A DNA stretch of 64,000 nt from NCBI RefSeq assembly GCF_020085105.1, contig NC_058046.1:2496175-2560174 (forward strand), written 5' to 3'. A model generated the notes under the pieces. That model did no database searches. It had not been told where the DNA came from and worked only from the letters and a program-made list of their open reading frames with translations. Numbering within the stretch: position 1 is the stretch's first letter; each line of letters opens with the position of its first letter. Below, one piece after another: positions 48,201 to 62,580 of the stretch. A program made the translations under genes and the position numbers. This DNA is from Siniperca chuatsi. Its lineage: Eukaryota; Chordata; Actinopteri; Centrarchiformes; Sinipercidae.

Positions 48201-51200
48201 GTGTTCTGACAGTGGCCATATATCCCAAACAGTGTCCACGTCACAGGCCAGTTTTGATAGATTTCTCTGCAGGATGCTGGAACACAGATCCTCCTGGAAG
48301 CTCATTGTGACTCCGCTGGTTCATCTCTGAGCTTTTATCATCAGGCTTATGATGTCGTAATGTACGAGTCAGAACCCACAAATGCAGAACACAAGGAGTG
48401 AAATAGAACAGTGAGTCTTTATTCAGACCACGGTAAGTGCAAGAATGTGCGTTGAAACAGGTCCAGGTGGACTGCTCCGAACCAAGAACAGCGGGTGATG
48501 AAGTGAGGCCGGTCACGGATCTGTAGAGTGAAGTGAGCTGACTCTGCGTGGTCTGGAGGTCTCCCAGGTGGGGTCGAGGACACTGTGGTTCGCTGGCCAG
48601 CTGGGAGACTGTTGGTAAACTGGCCGAGCCAGGAGACTGCTGGTTGGCTGGCTGAGCAGGCAGTTCGCTGGTTAGCTTGCCGAGCAGGACGATCTCAGGT
48701 GGACCGACAGAGCAGGGACAAGGCGGGTGAACAGGTTAGCAGAATCCGTGAGGTGACGTGGCTGTGATCACCAGTGAAACAGAGTGCTGGCAGAAACTGG
48801 CTTTAACTGAGAGACATGAAAATGGGGTGGACTCTCATGGAGGAGGGCAGTTTAAGCCTCACTGCTGAGGGATTGATGATGCGTTCAATGGTAAAGGGAC
48901 CAATGTAATGAGGGGACAGTTTCTTTGACTCTCACACTGTGCATAATGGTATGTTTTTAGAAGATAACCAAACTTTCTGACCTGGGGAGTATTGCGGTGC
49001 TGGAATCCTGTGGCGGTCCGCGATCTGGCGGTTCTTCTTCGATGATCGGAGTAACGCTGCCCTGGTCTCTCTCCATACTTTGCGGCAGCAGCAGAGGTGA
49101 TGTTGCACAGAGGGGACTGCTAACTCCTGTTCCTGGGCTGGGAAGAATGGAGGCTGATACCCTAGGGAAGATTCGAAGGTAGAGAGACCAGAAGCAGTAC
49201 AGGTAAGGGAATTGTGTCCATACTCAACCCAGGGGAGTTGGGAGCTCCAGGAGGATGGGTTGGTGGCCGCCACACAGCGTAACGCGGCTTCCAGATCCTG
49301 ATTGGCCCTCTCCGTCTGGCCATTGGATTGGGGATGGAATCCGAATGAGAGACTGACCGTGGCTCCCAGGGCTAAACAGAAAGCTTTCCATTCCTGAGAG
49401 ATGAATTGTGGGCCTCGGTCCGATATGATGTCCAGAGGTATCCCGTGGAGCCGAAAAACTTGCTGGACCAGGATATCTGCTGTTTCACGAGCAGAAGGGA
49501 GTTGGGGAAGGGTGATGAAATGCACAGCTTTAGAGAACCGGTCTACGATGGTGAGGATGGTTGTGTTGCCCAGAGAGGGAGGTAACCCAGACACAAAATC
49601 TACCGCAATGTGGGACTGGGAACCAGGAGGGGTTGAAGTAATCCCGCTATTGGCCGATGGGAGGTCTTGCCGCGAGCACAGACGGTACATGCGGCCACAA
49701 AGACCTGGGTATCCGCTTCCATGGGTGGCCACCAGAAGTGGTGTCTCATCAAGGAGAGCGTGCGAGTCACACCCGGATGGCAGGTGATTGGGAGTTATGG
49801 GGCCATTGGAGCACCTGAGAGCGAGCAGAATCCGGAACAAACAGACGATTAGGAGGACCATCGCCCGGATCTGGTTGGTCTGTGCCTCCCGAACCACAGA
49901 TTCGATCTCCCATGTCAGGGCGGCCACCACGCAGTTTGACGGGAGAATCGTGTCAGGTTCCGGGTCATGGTCCAGGAGGTGGTCCTGGCGGGATAAGGCG
50001 TTGGGCTTGATATTCTTGGAACAGGGACGATAGGTGTGAGTAAAGTCCGAAACGCTCCCTCTCGTATCCTGACCAAGTGGTAGGTGTTCCGGAGATCGAG
50101 TTTGGAGAAGATGGTAGCTCCGTGCAGGGGTTCAAAAGTGGAATTCATGAGAGGTAACGGGTATTTGTTTTTGACCGTGATCTGGTTGAGCCCTTGGTAA
50201 TTGATGTACGGGCGCAGAGTTTTGTCCTTTTTTGCCACAAAAGCTTGACAATGAGCCAAGATGCATACCATGTAAAACATCACAGACTTCATTCTTGTTT
50301 TAAACCTGGCCTTAAAGAGCTTCATATTCTCCCTCTAAATGATAATCTTACATCCATTTATCTGTAAAGCTATGGCAGACTCATACCTGTTAGAGCTGAA
50401 AGTGTGTGTGTGGCAAGTTAAGCCAAGTTCAGTACACAACAACACGTATGTAATGCAGACTAATAGAACAACACTGCAATACATCCCGCAAGTCCTACAG
50501 CTATACAGCACATTGTCTCAGGGAAACATCATCTTAATACAAAATATGCTCACATCTCTCCTACATCTAAGGTTTATTCACAAATAAAGAGTTCACCTCT
50601 TTATAACCTCTTGTCAGATGTGAAAAAAATATTTTAAGAACATTTTTTAAGGCAGTTCTGAAGCCAAATATAAAGGATGACAGTTTAGGAGTTGGTTTTG
50701 AATGCATACACTAAACATGAGGTGAAATCTATTTTTAAAGCCCAACATTTTAGACAAAAATAACAGACCTGGTGTGCAAAGGTTTTAATGTGAAAGTAAC
50801 TCCCCTTGTTACTGGTCTGAAACCTGTATAAACTAACCTGACCTTGATTTGACTCACTCTCCTCTCGTCACTCAGGTGTGGAACCAGAACGGTCGCACAC
50901 CCTACATCACTTACGAATACACTGTCCTCCGAGACTCCCTGCCACCTGTCCCACCTCCTCCTGTCTACACTGGATCAGACACCTCAGCCGGAGAGGTCTC
51001 TGTGGAGGTGGGTGGTCTGTTGCCCCCTAACAGCAGTATTTATGACCAGACAGCCCCTAAGGGCCAATTAGAGCCAGGAGGTGCCGAGGTGCAGAAGGGC
51101 CAAGAGACCAACGAGGTGTACGAGGAGACAGCGGCCATCGACTGCGATCAGGATGGGGCAGCTGCCCCAAAACTTACAGGTAGGGACTGTTTGTAACACC

Positions 51201-52335
51201 TTAGATCTGTTTGTATGTATGAAATATTTCAGGCACCAACCCATCACCATGATAGAACGTGCAAATAACACTGCCAGATTAAAGGTTTGATTCCTACCAT
51301 GCTAAACATCTATGCATGGAAGGTACGGGAGCTCCAACTAACAGTTATTTTTATTATCGCTTAAAGCATTTGTTTTGATTAATCGATAAATAATTTAATG
51401 CCCATCACAGTTTCCCAGAGCCCAAGGTGACGTCTTCTTCTTTGCTTGCTTTGTTGGTCCAGCAGTCCGAAACCCAAAGATAATCAATTTACAACATCAA
51501 ACAGGAAAGCAGCAAATCATCAGTGAAAGAATGTTTGGCATTTTTATTTGAAAAATGCCTGAAACAGTTACTTGAATATCAAAACTGTTGCTGATTAATT
51601 TTCTTTTAATAATTAATTGATGGGCTAATCTTTTCAGCACTAGATGGTACTATATGAAGTTGTCAGTTGAAAATCAAGTGCCTTGTGGAGAATTTTCTAC
51701 TTCAGATTCAAGTTGAACGATATGCTTGTTTCAAGACATTCCACAATCACATGGGTTCAATCAAACTGAAGATATTTGTCTTAGTTCATGATAAGATGTT
51801 TTCTAGGATAAAGCTGCAGCTGATTTCACTAATGGAATCTGCATCTGTTTAGAGCCTTACAATTCAAATATGCTTTTATATATTACTGTAGTTCACAGGC
51901 TAAAGTGATCATCTTGTTTTTATTGACTGTGGTGACACCTTCAGTAAATCCTTGCTTTGATGTTTAACACAAAGCATTTTCATTTATAGGCTCATTTATA
52001 GACAGTGGGAATGTTCAGCTTAAAAAGAGTAGAGTTAATATTATTAATATTGATGTCATGGTGACAGTTTCTGAATTACCTTAAACTTAACTTTTGCATT
52101 TTTGTACTTTAATTTTGTTACTTATCAGCTGACATACTGTTTATAATATATCTGTGATAAAATAATATCGTCCATGCTGATATATTGGCTGGGCTTTAAG
52201 AGAAAGAAAAAGAGAGAGATGGAGAGTGCGTGAGAAAGCAAGAGAGAATAAATCAGAAGGTGGTTCGGTTGCCCATTGGCAGACCAGACAAAATAGGTCA
52301 GATTTTACACCAGATCCTCTATCTCGCTCTCTTTT

Positions 52336-52377
<42 letters not shown>

Positions 52378-55300
52378 ATGACCCTTTGGAGCTCTGCATT
52401 ATTCATAGTACAGACATAAAAAGAGGATCAGCGGCAGATGAAAAATTCAGAATTTCGTGGTGTTTTCTCCTTTTAAAAATGGCTGCATCACAAACATGAG
52501 CGGTAATGGCCTTCCTGTGGGCTCTCAGCTCACTCAGCTGACTCTCGAGTCCATTACACCCCTGCTTTGGGTGGTGAGATGAGATGGATATGTGGTTGAA
52601 AGGCTCTCCATACACTTTCTACACAGGCTGACGTCATACTACAGACCAGATACTGAGCGCTGACTGAAACAGTTTGAACTGAGTTTATCTTCTCGCAGTC
52701 CTTTTCTGTTCTCTTTCTCCTCTGATATTTTTCATTCACTTAGTGTTGAAATTTCCTTCAAAATTTCTAATTTTAAATTATCATCTCTAAAGTTAACTGA
52801 GTAGTGCAGACTAGTACAGACCTACTTATCAATCACAAATTTTGTGATCGTTGTACAGTCTAATGGTTGCATGCACCTGAAACGTTCTGTCTTGCACCTG
52901 GGTGGGATGAGCCTGTGGCTGAAGGTGCTACTTAGCTGCCTCAGTTCTTCATGCAGGGGATGTGAGGGGAACTCCAGCTCCAGCACTCCACCACTGCCTC
53001 CTGGCAATCCAGGTCCAGACCAAAAACAGAGCTTGTTGGGTCTGTTAGTCTGCCCAGCCTTGGTGCCACCACCCCAGCACACCGCCACAAAGAACAGTGA
53101 GCTGGCTACTACAGACTGGTAGAACATCAATAGACTGCTGCACACATTGAAGGACCTGAGCTTCCTAAGGAAGAAAAGTCTCCTCTGTCCTTTCCTGTAG
53201 AGAGCTTTAGTGTTATATAAGTGTACTCCCAGGAATCCACCATCTCTATCCCTTCCCCCTGGATTTTAAGGGGGTTGGGGGCTTCTTGCTTCGTCTGAAG
53301 TCCACCACCATCTCCTAGGTCTTGCCAATGTTGAGCTGTAGGTGGCTATCCCCAGACCACCTAACGAAGCCCCCACCCCACACCTCTGTACTCCTCCTCG
53401 GTGACCAATGGGGAGCTGAGAAAAGTTTAGGTAAACGCAAAAAGATTCAGAAGAAACTATTTTGCTTGTGTTCATTCCCACTGAAAATGAATATGGACCA
53501 GAAAACAGCTGCAGAGTCTTCTAATCTGAGCTGAATATGTAAATGACTTTCTCAAGTGCAAATATGACCAAAAGCTACATCAGAGATTGTACTTAAGATA
53601 TATCAATTTGCTTTCCAAGCACAGCTGATTTTTTCCCACTTTGATCCATCAGAAGGAAACAGCAACCATACAGACAGCACTGCCAACCCTGCCCCTGCTG
53701 GTGGGCCCTGGATACAGGGCCAGACTCTCCAAACCTCATCTGGAGGGTCCTGCTGGATGGACGAATTGACCCAGATGAGCTGCTCATCAACATCTCAACC
53801 AATCAGCTGCTGACAGAGGGAGACAGTTTGTTCTCGTCAGAGGTGGGACCAGTAGAGGTGGACCTGAGCAGCCTGGAGCAAGACGGGCCGTTTGGTCTCA
53901 ACGAGACGCTGGAGTTGACTCTGGGTCGCAAACGCAACGACAGTGGAGACAGTTCCTACCAGAACAAAACAGTGCAGAGTGGTGGGAGGACCTCCAGCCG
54001 CTCCAACAGAACCAGGTAATCTAACAGAACACAGGTAAAAAGAGCATCAGGTACATCAAATGGGTTTTAAGATTATGTACAGCAGAGGTCCGCTCTTCAC
54101 AGCTTCAGTCAGGTTTGGGCTCACAGAAAGCCATTTCCCCTCAGGCTGGATTAAGTCTGGACTGAATGTTTTTAGGTGTGGGTCACACTGGGCCTGAATG
54201 CTCAGACATTGTCAAGCCCCTGGGTCTGCTGCTGGCTGAGGGAAATCTGCTGCAGGCTGTTCGAGAAGCAGGCTGGGCGGCGTGGACACTCGTTTTCAGG
54301 GGTGAGACAGACAGCAACACAGGAAAGCAAGCAGCAAGAATGTGACAAGGCAGTGGGACAAGCTAAGGGATAAAGACTACAGGAGGTAGACAGACAGGCA
54401 GTAAGCCAGGCAGAAAGCAGAGCAAGCAGTAGGGCAGGCAAGCAGGTAGCAAAGTGAGACAGTAAGACAAACAACTATACAAAAAAGCAAGAACACAGAG
54501 CAGGCTGCAAGGTAAGCAAGTGGAAATGCGAGTAGTGCGTGAGACAGACAGGCAAAGAGACAATTACGTTTTTAGACCAGCAGGTAAAGAGCAAACTTCA
54601 AAGCAAGTATAACAGCAGCAGCAGGATTGGTAACAAGCAGTAAGAAATACAGGCAGACCGACAGTAAAGCAGGTGGACAGGTAGATGAACAAGCAGTAAA
54701 GCAGTTAGACAGGTGGGCTAATGTGCAATAAAGCAGTTAGACAGGAAGACTAACGTGCAGTAAAGCAGGCAGACAGGTGGGCTAATGTGCAATAAAGCAG
54801 TTAGACAGGAAGACTAACGTGCAGTAAAGCAGGCAGACAGGTGGGCTAATGTGCAGTAAAGCAGGCAGACAGGTAGGTAGACAGGCAGTAAAGCAGGTGG
54901 ACAAGTACTGTAGACACACTGTAAAGGCAGTAACGCAGACAGACAGGTAGACCTTGCAGGTTTTGCATTCATCATATTTATAATTCATGTTGGCTTCCCT
55001 GCTCTGTGTCCAAACACAGCTTCACCAGTTCTGCAGCCAGCAGCCATAAAACACACGATGACACGCCCTTTCCTCTGAGAGACAGAGAGAGGAGAGGAAA
55101 CGAGCAGAGCAGAGCAGCACAGAGGGGAGGGGGGGAATACAGCCACACTTAGAAACAAATAATTCAAGGTATTTGCAAGAAAAGTGAAAAATATGATGCA
55201 AAGAGGGAAAGTGTGCTGTCAGACTGTAGTCATCTCTAGGGAGAATATAATGTGCGGGAATCAGTCTGGCTTACATGGAGGGATGCCGGCGAGGTATAAC

Positions 55301-55972
55301 TCAAGTGCTTGTGATTTTCAAATAAACGTCTGGCGGCTGGCGGAGGGAATGACCGGTGTTATGACAAGAATGTGCACATGACTTTTATGTGATGTGATGA
55401 AAAAACAAAGTGCGTCTGCCGGGATACAGGCTGTGAATCAGCTGTCACACTGTAGTCGTCTGAGGCCATGGGAGACAGTCTTAGTGTGTAAGTGTGTGTG
55501 TGTGTGTGTTTCAGGCTCTGTACTACTGGGTATCCTTAAATGTCCTTAAAAGAATATTTCACAGAAAATCTATCTGTAGCCTTGAAAGGTTTATATCTTG
55601 CTCCTTCGTGGAGGACAGTAGCTGTAATCAGCTTGAATTCACTGCAGTTAAAATTTATTTTAATGGTGAAAAAAGTATCAAAGCTTCTATAGAAACTACT
55701 CCTGCAGCATAATCCACTTCTCTACTGACCATTTGCATGCACAGTATGTTCGAGTCATATTTTTGCAAAAATATGGCTAAATACTTGCATGACACAACGG
55801 TAAATGCTGCCACAGGTACTGCTTAAGTTCTCCTTTCCTTATACTGTGTGTTTGTTTTTGGGTGACAGGGGGAATCAAAGGATCAACCAGAAGAACCTGA
55901 AGCTGAGTGCTGCTGACATGTACCGCTGGAAACTTTCCTCTCAGGAGCCCTGCAGCATGACCTGCTCTATAG

Positions 55973-56006
<34 letters not shown>

Positions 56007-59000
56007 AAGATCCATGGGCAGTCAGATTATGAAGTTGTATATCCTTGACAGCCACCTGTCATCACCCTCTTTAAATCTGATCTCCAACATCTGATCAAAC
56101 CTCAAACTCAACAGACTGCACACCAGGTCGCTGTAACACAGCAGACATTTTGACTTGTCAAACACACTCGTGTGTAATAACATTAATATTGACTGCATTC
56201 CATTTAATTAGAATAATAAACTTAATCTACATTGCACACTTGTAAACAAAGTTACAACGCTTTACATGCTTTACGATCAAACAGCATTGTAAAATTAAGT
56301 GAGACAATACAAATACGCTAAAACAATCCAACTCCCTTAAAAGTAACTTCAAACTTTTCATTTCTGCTACTTGAATCTTTTGTGTCTTCTGGTTTGTGTG
56401 TGCTTGTTGTGACTCATTTGTGAATAGCTCTCCTTAACTTCTTTAATGCTAATATCTTTCATTCTTTCTTTCTTTCATGTAAAGCACATTGAGTTTTCCT
56501 TTCTTGTGTTTAAAATGTTGTAAATAAATAAGTTTGCCTTGCTTTGCCTTCAGCTTATTGTTTCTTGCTCACAATCCAGGAGTGTCAAAGTCCTTCGTCA
56601 CATGTATTCGTTATGACGGCATCGAGGTGCACGATATGTACTGTGATGCTCTGACCAGACCGGAGCCGGTCCACGACTTCTGTATTGGGAGAGAATGTCA
56701 GCCCAGGTGCAATCCACTGGAAAAACATTTTAATGAACCAGAAATGACTCTAACTGCTTGACAGTACATTGTGCAATATATTTCTTGCTATTATAAAATC
56801 TGACAGTGTACCTGTACAGAATCTTTATCTGAATTGAACTGATGAGGTGGGACTAATGTGGTCTTCCAGATGGGAAGCGAGCAGCTGGAGCGAGTGCTCA
56901 AGGACCTGTGGGGAGGGTTTCCAGTTTCGTCAAGTTCGCTGTTGGAAGATGCTCTCGCCGGGCCTGGACAGCTCGGTCTACAGTGACCTCTGCACCATGG
57001 CCGACCTGGAGAGACCCGTGGAGAGACGGCCCTGCAAGAGCCCCGCCTGCGGCCCGCAGTGGGAGGTGGCCGAGTGGACCGAGGTATGAGACGTCTGTAA
57101 TGATGTACCCTGCTGAGAACAAAACCAGAACATAAGGAGAAAGAAAGCAGAGACGAGATGTGTGTTTCACATCTTTACAGTACTCATGGCTTTGTCTGTT
57201 CACAACTGATAATGCTTTGTGACTGAACTGTCAGTTTTTAGTTTTTCCACATTTCTCTCTTTTTGTATCTTTAGTAATTGTATATTTTTTGTCACCTGTT
57301 GCTAACCTTTGGATTGTATTCATTGTTTCAATTGGTTTATTTGGATTCTTGTTCTATTTGATTTTTGAACAGACCTCCATCATTCAGAGGGACTTTTTCT
57401 TGCAGTGCAGACATCTCTCTCAGGCTCAGGTTTAGCAGCTGTCTGCTGCAGTCGTGTGGTCTGACTGTGGTCACTGATGGATTCTCCAGAGACACTTAGC
57501 AGACACCAAAAAAACACAATGTGATTTGAGCCAATGGGGTTTGAAAAACCCAGAAATGAGTGAAATGTACAGCTCACTGATCATTCCTTCTCTTTGGAGC
57601 AACACAGTGTTAAAACAGCTACATTCATACATTCAGATAGAATCAAAATCTTGTTTATTTCACTATTACATTCGTTGTGACTAAACATCAGAAGTCACTT
57701 TTGTTGTTTTTTCCCCCCTTAATTTGTCAAGCGTAAACTTCACATCAGGTAGCACATTAGCACAGGAACAACAGCTGTAACGCTTGAATTGAGTAGCAGA
57801 GTTAGTTAGTTAGCTTAATAACTTGCTGCATAGGCAAGACTGCAGGCAACAATAAATGTTAATATTAAATATATTAAAAAGATTAAGATTCTCAAGATCT
57901 GTTTGTTTCCAGCAGATTTCAGACTCTTTAATAGCAAAACTTTACAAACTGATTAAAAATGGCTCCAAAGAAGGTCAACTGGAGCAGCTTGGCTTCAAAT
58001 GTCTTATTCAAGAGCACTTTATTAGCAGCAACAATATTGTACTCAGTCTGCGAAGTCTGACAGTTTTCCAAAGGAATCAGCTTTCCAACAGTGATAACAA
58101 ACCTGCTTCACCTTTAGGCATCTGTTGAGTTAATGCTACATAACATTAATATTTATTTTACAAAAATGTGCAGGTAATAATAAGCTTGCGTGTGTCTCTG
58201 TGTGTCTGTCCTTGATCCAGTGTCCTGCTAAATGTGGCCGCAAAGCCCAGGTGAGCCGCGACGTCCGCTGCTCTGATGAGACCAGACCATGTGACGCGAT
58301 GACCAAACCGCCAAACATCAAAAACTGCACCGGTCCGCCCTGTGAACGCCACTGGACTGTGTCCGAGTGGGGACCTGTGAGTGTCTTTACTCTCCATATA
58401 CACGCTACTGCATGTCAGTCTGCATGAGTGACAATAACATATACAGTATGATAATATATGTTTTGTATTTGATCACCATTAGCTGCTACCAGGATGCAGT
58501 AGCTGCTGCTCTTTTTGCTGCTCTCAGCAGAAAAAAACATTATAGACAACTGACAAACACTGTATATCCATACAAAACCATCTTTTCCTCCCTGCGAAAT
58601 TAGTCGAAATCAGTCACTTAATCTTAAGGATTATTATTATTATTATTATAACCTGTTTCCTTTTTCCTTAAATTTCAGAAGGTTTTTCCACCATCTAATG
58701 TTTTTGAGCTTGATAGGGTTGTTACAAAAAACAGCTTGTCTTTCCCAGCTGTTTTTACTTCAGTGAAAAACTCAGTGTGACAGTGTGAATTTATGGTTTT
58801 GATTGTGTTGTACAGACAAATGTAGTTCCTTATGTTCCATTCAAAGTCTGGAAACTCGCAGGTCTAATTTACAACCATGGAGTCCAACCAGTCACAAACA
58901 TGGACGAATTTGAAAGTTTCTTTGCACAACGTAAAATATAATTCCCTGTGCAACTGCTAATGTTAGGTCAGTCATATTTATTATTATTTAGAAAATCACT

Positions 59001-59481
59001 AACTGTGAGCACATGTGCCATTGCATTTTTAATGTACTTTGCTTTACCATTTTATTAAGTACATCTGTGCAATCCAACAATAAATCTGTATTTTTATTGA
59101 GAGGTGTTTGTAATATTATGCCCTTCTCATATGTAAATCAGGTGGATAAAGCAAGACAACTACCAACATCTTCAAAAATGGCCGACATTTTGAATCAAAA
59201 ATGAAAGATTATATCTTTATGAGTGTGTTGTTCCTCCTCTGAGTAAAATGTACATTCAATTTTATTGATATAGCGCCAATTCATAACAGAAGTTATCTCA
59301 TTGCACTTGTCCTATAGAGCAGGTCTAGACCAGGTACTCTTTACAATATTAATTACAGAGACCCAACAAATCCCACCATGAGCTAGCACTGGGCGACAGT
59401 GGCAAGGAAAAAGAGAGAGATGCATTTCCTCCTACAATAAGAAATATTTACTTTAACAAGTTCAACTCTGTAAGTCAATAT

Positions 59482-59512
<31 letters not shown>

Positions 59513-62500
59513 ATTATCTTATCTGTATATATTCTAATTGCACATTTTTCCAGTTAATGTTTTTATTGCACACATGCTTTGTTGTGTATTAACATCTGTT
59601 TCCCATGCCAATAAAGCCCAACTGAATTGAGAGAGAGAGAACAGTAGCACAGTGCAATCATACATCAGTTTGATTTAACTTTAGAGAGTTTATTTACCGA
59701 AATCATATTAAAAAAAATATGTCTCTGAGATTTCTTCCTGCACCCCAATTCAATGGAGGTGAATGGAATTTAGTTTGCACTAACCACAAGATCCACTGAT
59801 TTTTATAACGTATAGTAGAGTAAATATTTTTGGTGTTTCAAGCTTTTGGTTTCACTTTAAAACCTTCATCATGAGCAGCTAGATGTGTTAGTGAACAAAA
59901 CTTAAGAAATACAGTCCCAGGTGTGCCAGCTGATTGCTCAGTTGCGTCAAATAGGCTGATAGGGTCATAGGTCTAAACGTTTGATTGAACATCAATACTA
60001 CGGGCACGTGCTTCTATAAAAAATAATTATCTTGTGTGGTACGACAACAACAGTGTGTCGTACCACTCCGTATAATCCATAGTGTTATCTTAAATTAATG
60101 TGACGTGATCTTATCTGATGTGACGTGACATGATGCCATTTCATTTCACGTGATGCTTCCTTTTTATTTAATGTGACGTGAGGCGACCTGATCGGACTTC
60201 GTGTGACAAACAGCGTTTGACTCTGAGCTTCGTGACAAAACTTGGCTGAAGAAGGCAGTGATGAGAACAGTATTCTCGATTATGAATCCTCCAGTTTGAC
60301 CTTTGACCCTTGTTGTTGCAGTGCTCAGGGTCATGCGGCCAGGGGAAGATGGTGCGTCATGTGTACTGTAAGGCTCCGGAGGGTCGCGTGGTTCCTGAGA
60401 ACCAGTGCTCTGCAGAGAACAAGCCGCTGGCCACCCACCCCTGTGGGGAGAGAGACTGTGCTCCACACTGGCTGAGCCAAGACTGGGAGAGGGTGAGGCC
60501 TTGTCACAGTGGCGATATTAACATTTAACTGTTTATTAGTACACCTGAAACCCTTAGTCAGTTAACTGATTTGTTGATTGACAGAATATTTTTTATAGTT
60601 TTTATTGATTATTGTTTAAGTCGATTCATCAGTATTCTCTGGGTCCAGCTTCTGAAATATGAGGATTTGCTGCTTTTCTCTGTTGTAAATTGAAAATCTC
60701 ATATTTTTTGGACTGTGTGTTGGACAAAACAAGCATTTTGAGGACATCAGACAGTCTGAAATGAAATTGTCAGGGACGGTTGTAGTGTCCCACGGTTACA
60801 GTTTTCACTTTTCAACATCAGCAGGAAAACACTCTGTTGGTAACTGCTTTGTGAAGAAACTTTGAAATGCAGAAAATCTCTTCAGTTGTCTTGAAGAGAA
60901 TCAACAAAGTCAGATATGAATACCGGTAACTTGTTTTTGTCTCCAGTGTAACACGACCTGTGGTCGTGGCGTGAAGCGAAGGATGGTCCTGTGTGTCGGC
61001 ATCAGTGGAGGAAAGTTCCAGATCTTTGATGAAGAGGCGTGTGGAGGCAGCGAGAAGCCTGAGGAGGAAAACACCTGCTTTGAGAGGCCGTGCTTCAAAT
61101 GGTACACCACCCCCTGGTCTGAGGTGAGGTCAACACAGTACACACACTCCACCTTCACACCTCTGATATGGAGAGTGGATCATAATGTGTTTCCCTGTAG
61201 GAGTTTTTATGTTGCTCCTTCGTGAAAGACAGCAGCTGTAGTTATCTTGGCTTCACAGCAATTACTGTATATTCCAATGAGATCCAGATAAACAAGGGAA
61301 AAAGTATCAAAACGTCCATAGAAACTTCTCAAACCATCCCTGCAGCATGATCCACACGTTTCACCAAAATATGGCTAAATACAGTTTCAATTTGTTGCTA
61401 GCATGGTAAATGTATTTTCATTTAAAAGACCTTTTCTGTCACTAGAATGCAGAACATTTGAGGAGGTTTGGTTTTAACTGCTGACTGTCAGTGCTGCAGC
61501 AGACACAGTTTTATCAAAGTGAGGCGGCTCGTAAATTCAGACAAGTTTTGGTGTTGGGTGCTGCGAAAGCTGGACAAGTTCCTCATCCTGAAGACTGGAA
61601 CTGCTCTCAGAGAACCTCTGTTCCAACAGTGTGTTTGTTGGGACAAGAGATATGTACTAAATATATATAATTGTTTTCAGATTTCCTGTTAATGTTTCGA
61701 CTCTTGAATACAACAGAGTCTGTTAAGCGTTTAGAGCAAAAGTGACATTTTCCCTTACTGAGACGAAAAAATATCTCATCTTATATATTATTACCATATA
61801 TTATGATTCAGAAATATTTACAAAAAGCTTTTAATTGCAAATATGTCCAAAGAGGAAGAAGAGGTGTGTTACATCAGGAAACTTAGATAAACCTCACACT
61901 TTGATATGAAATAATTTTTAACTACATTCAGTAGTCCAAACTGTTGATGTGTATGCCTGCACAGAAGAGTAGTGTCATGTTTGATCGGCAGATGATGTTG
62001 GTCAGTGTTTTTGGTCACTAATAATCCATTTTTTCTGATGTCAACATGTAGTGAAAAACCTGACTGGCTTTTAGTTTACTGTGGCAGGTCAGTTTCTTGC
62101 TCCAGTAAAATGAAAATCCCAAACAAATTCTATGTTTGCCAGTACACATTACACAATGATACTTCCTCCATATTATTTTATTGCGTCTCTCTGCTAAGTT
62201 TGCATTCATACATCTTTATTATTTGTAATCAGTTTGAATGTAGGACAGACAAATAATATATCTCTGCAACCACAAAGACACCCTCCAGTTCCTCAGTGGC
62301 CTATAACGACTGTGTTTCTGACTTTGTGTGTCCTCAGTGCACTAAGACGTGTGGTGTGGGTGTGAGGATGAGGGACGTGAAGTGTTACCAGGACAGGGAG
62401 CTGGTCCGAGGCTGCGACCCCCTCACCAAACCGGTGGCCAAACAGACCTGCACTCTGCAGGCCTGCCCCACTGAGCCGCCAGGTGACAGCTCAGGAAACC

Positions 62501-62523
62501 TGCTGTTCTGCCCCCAGAAGCTG

Positions 62524-62580
<57 letters not shown>

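Noticed and set aside
49401..49787. 128-residue plus-strand frame
   Set aside because: Antisense shadow of the gypsy integrase.
54202..54563. Cys/Leu-rich secreted-looking antisense frames
   Set aside because: Direct consequence of the CAGACAGG/GCAAGCAG repeats.
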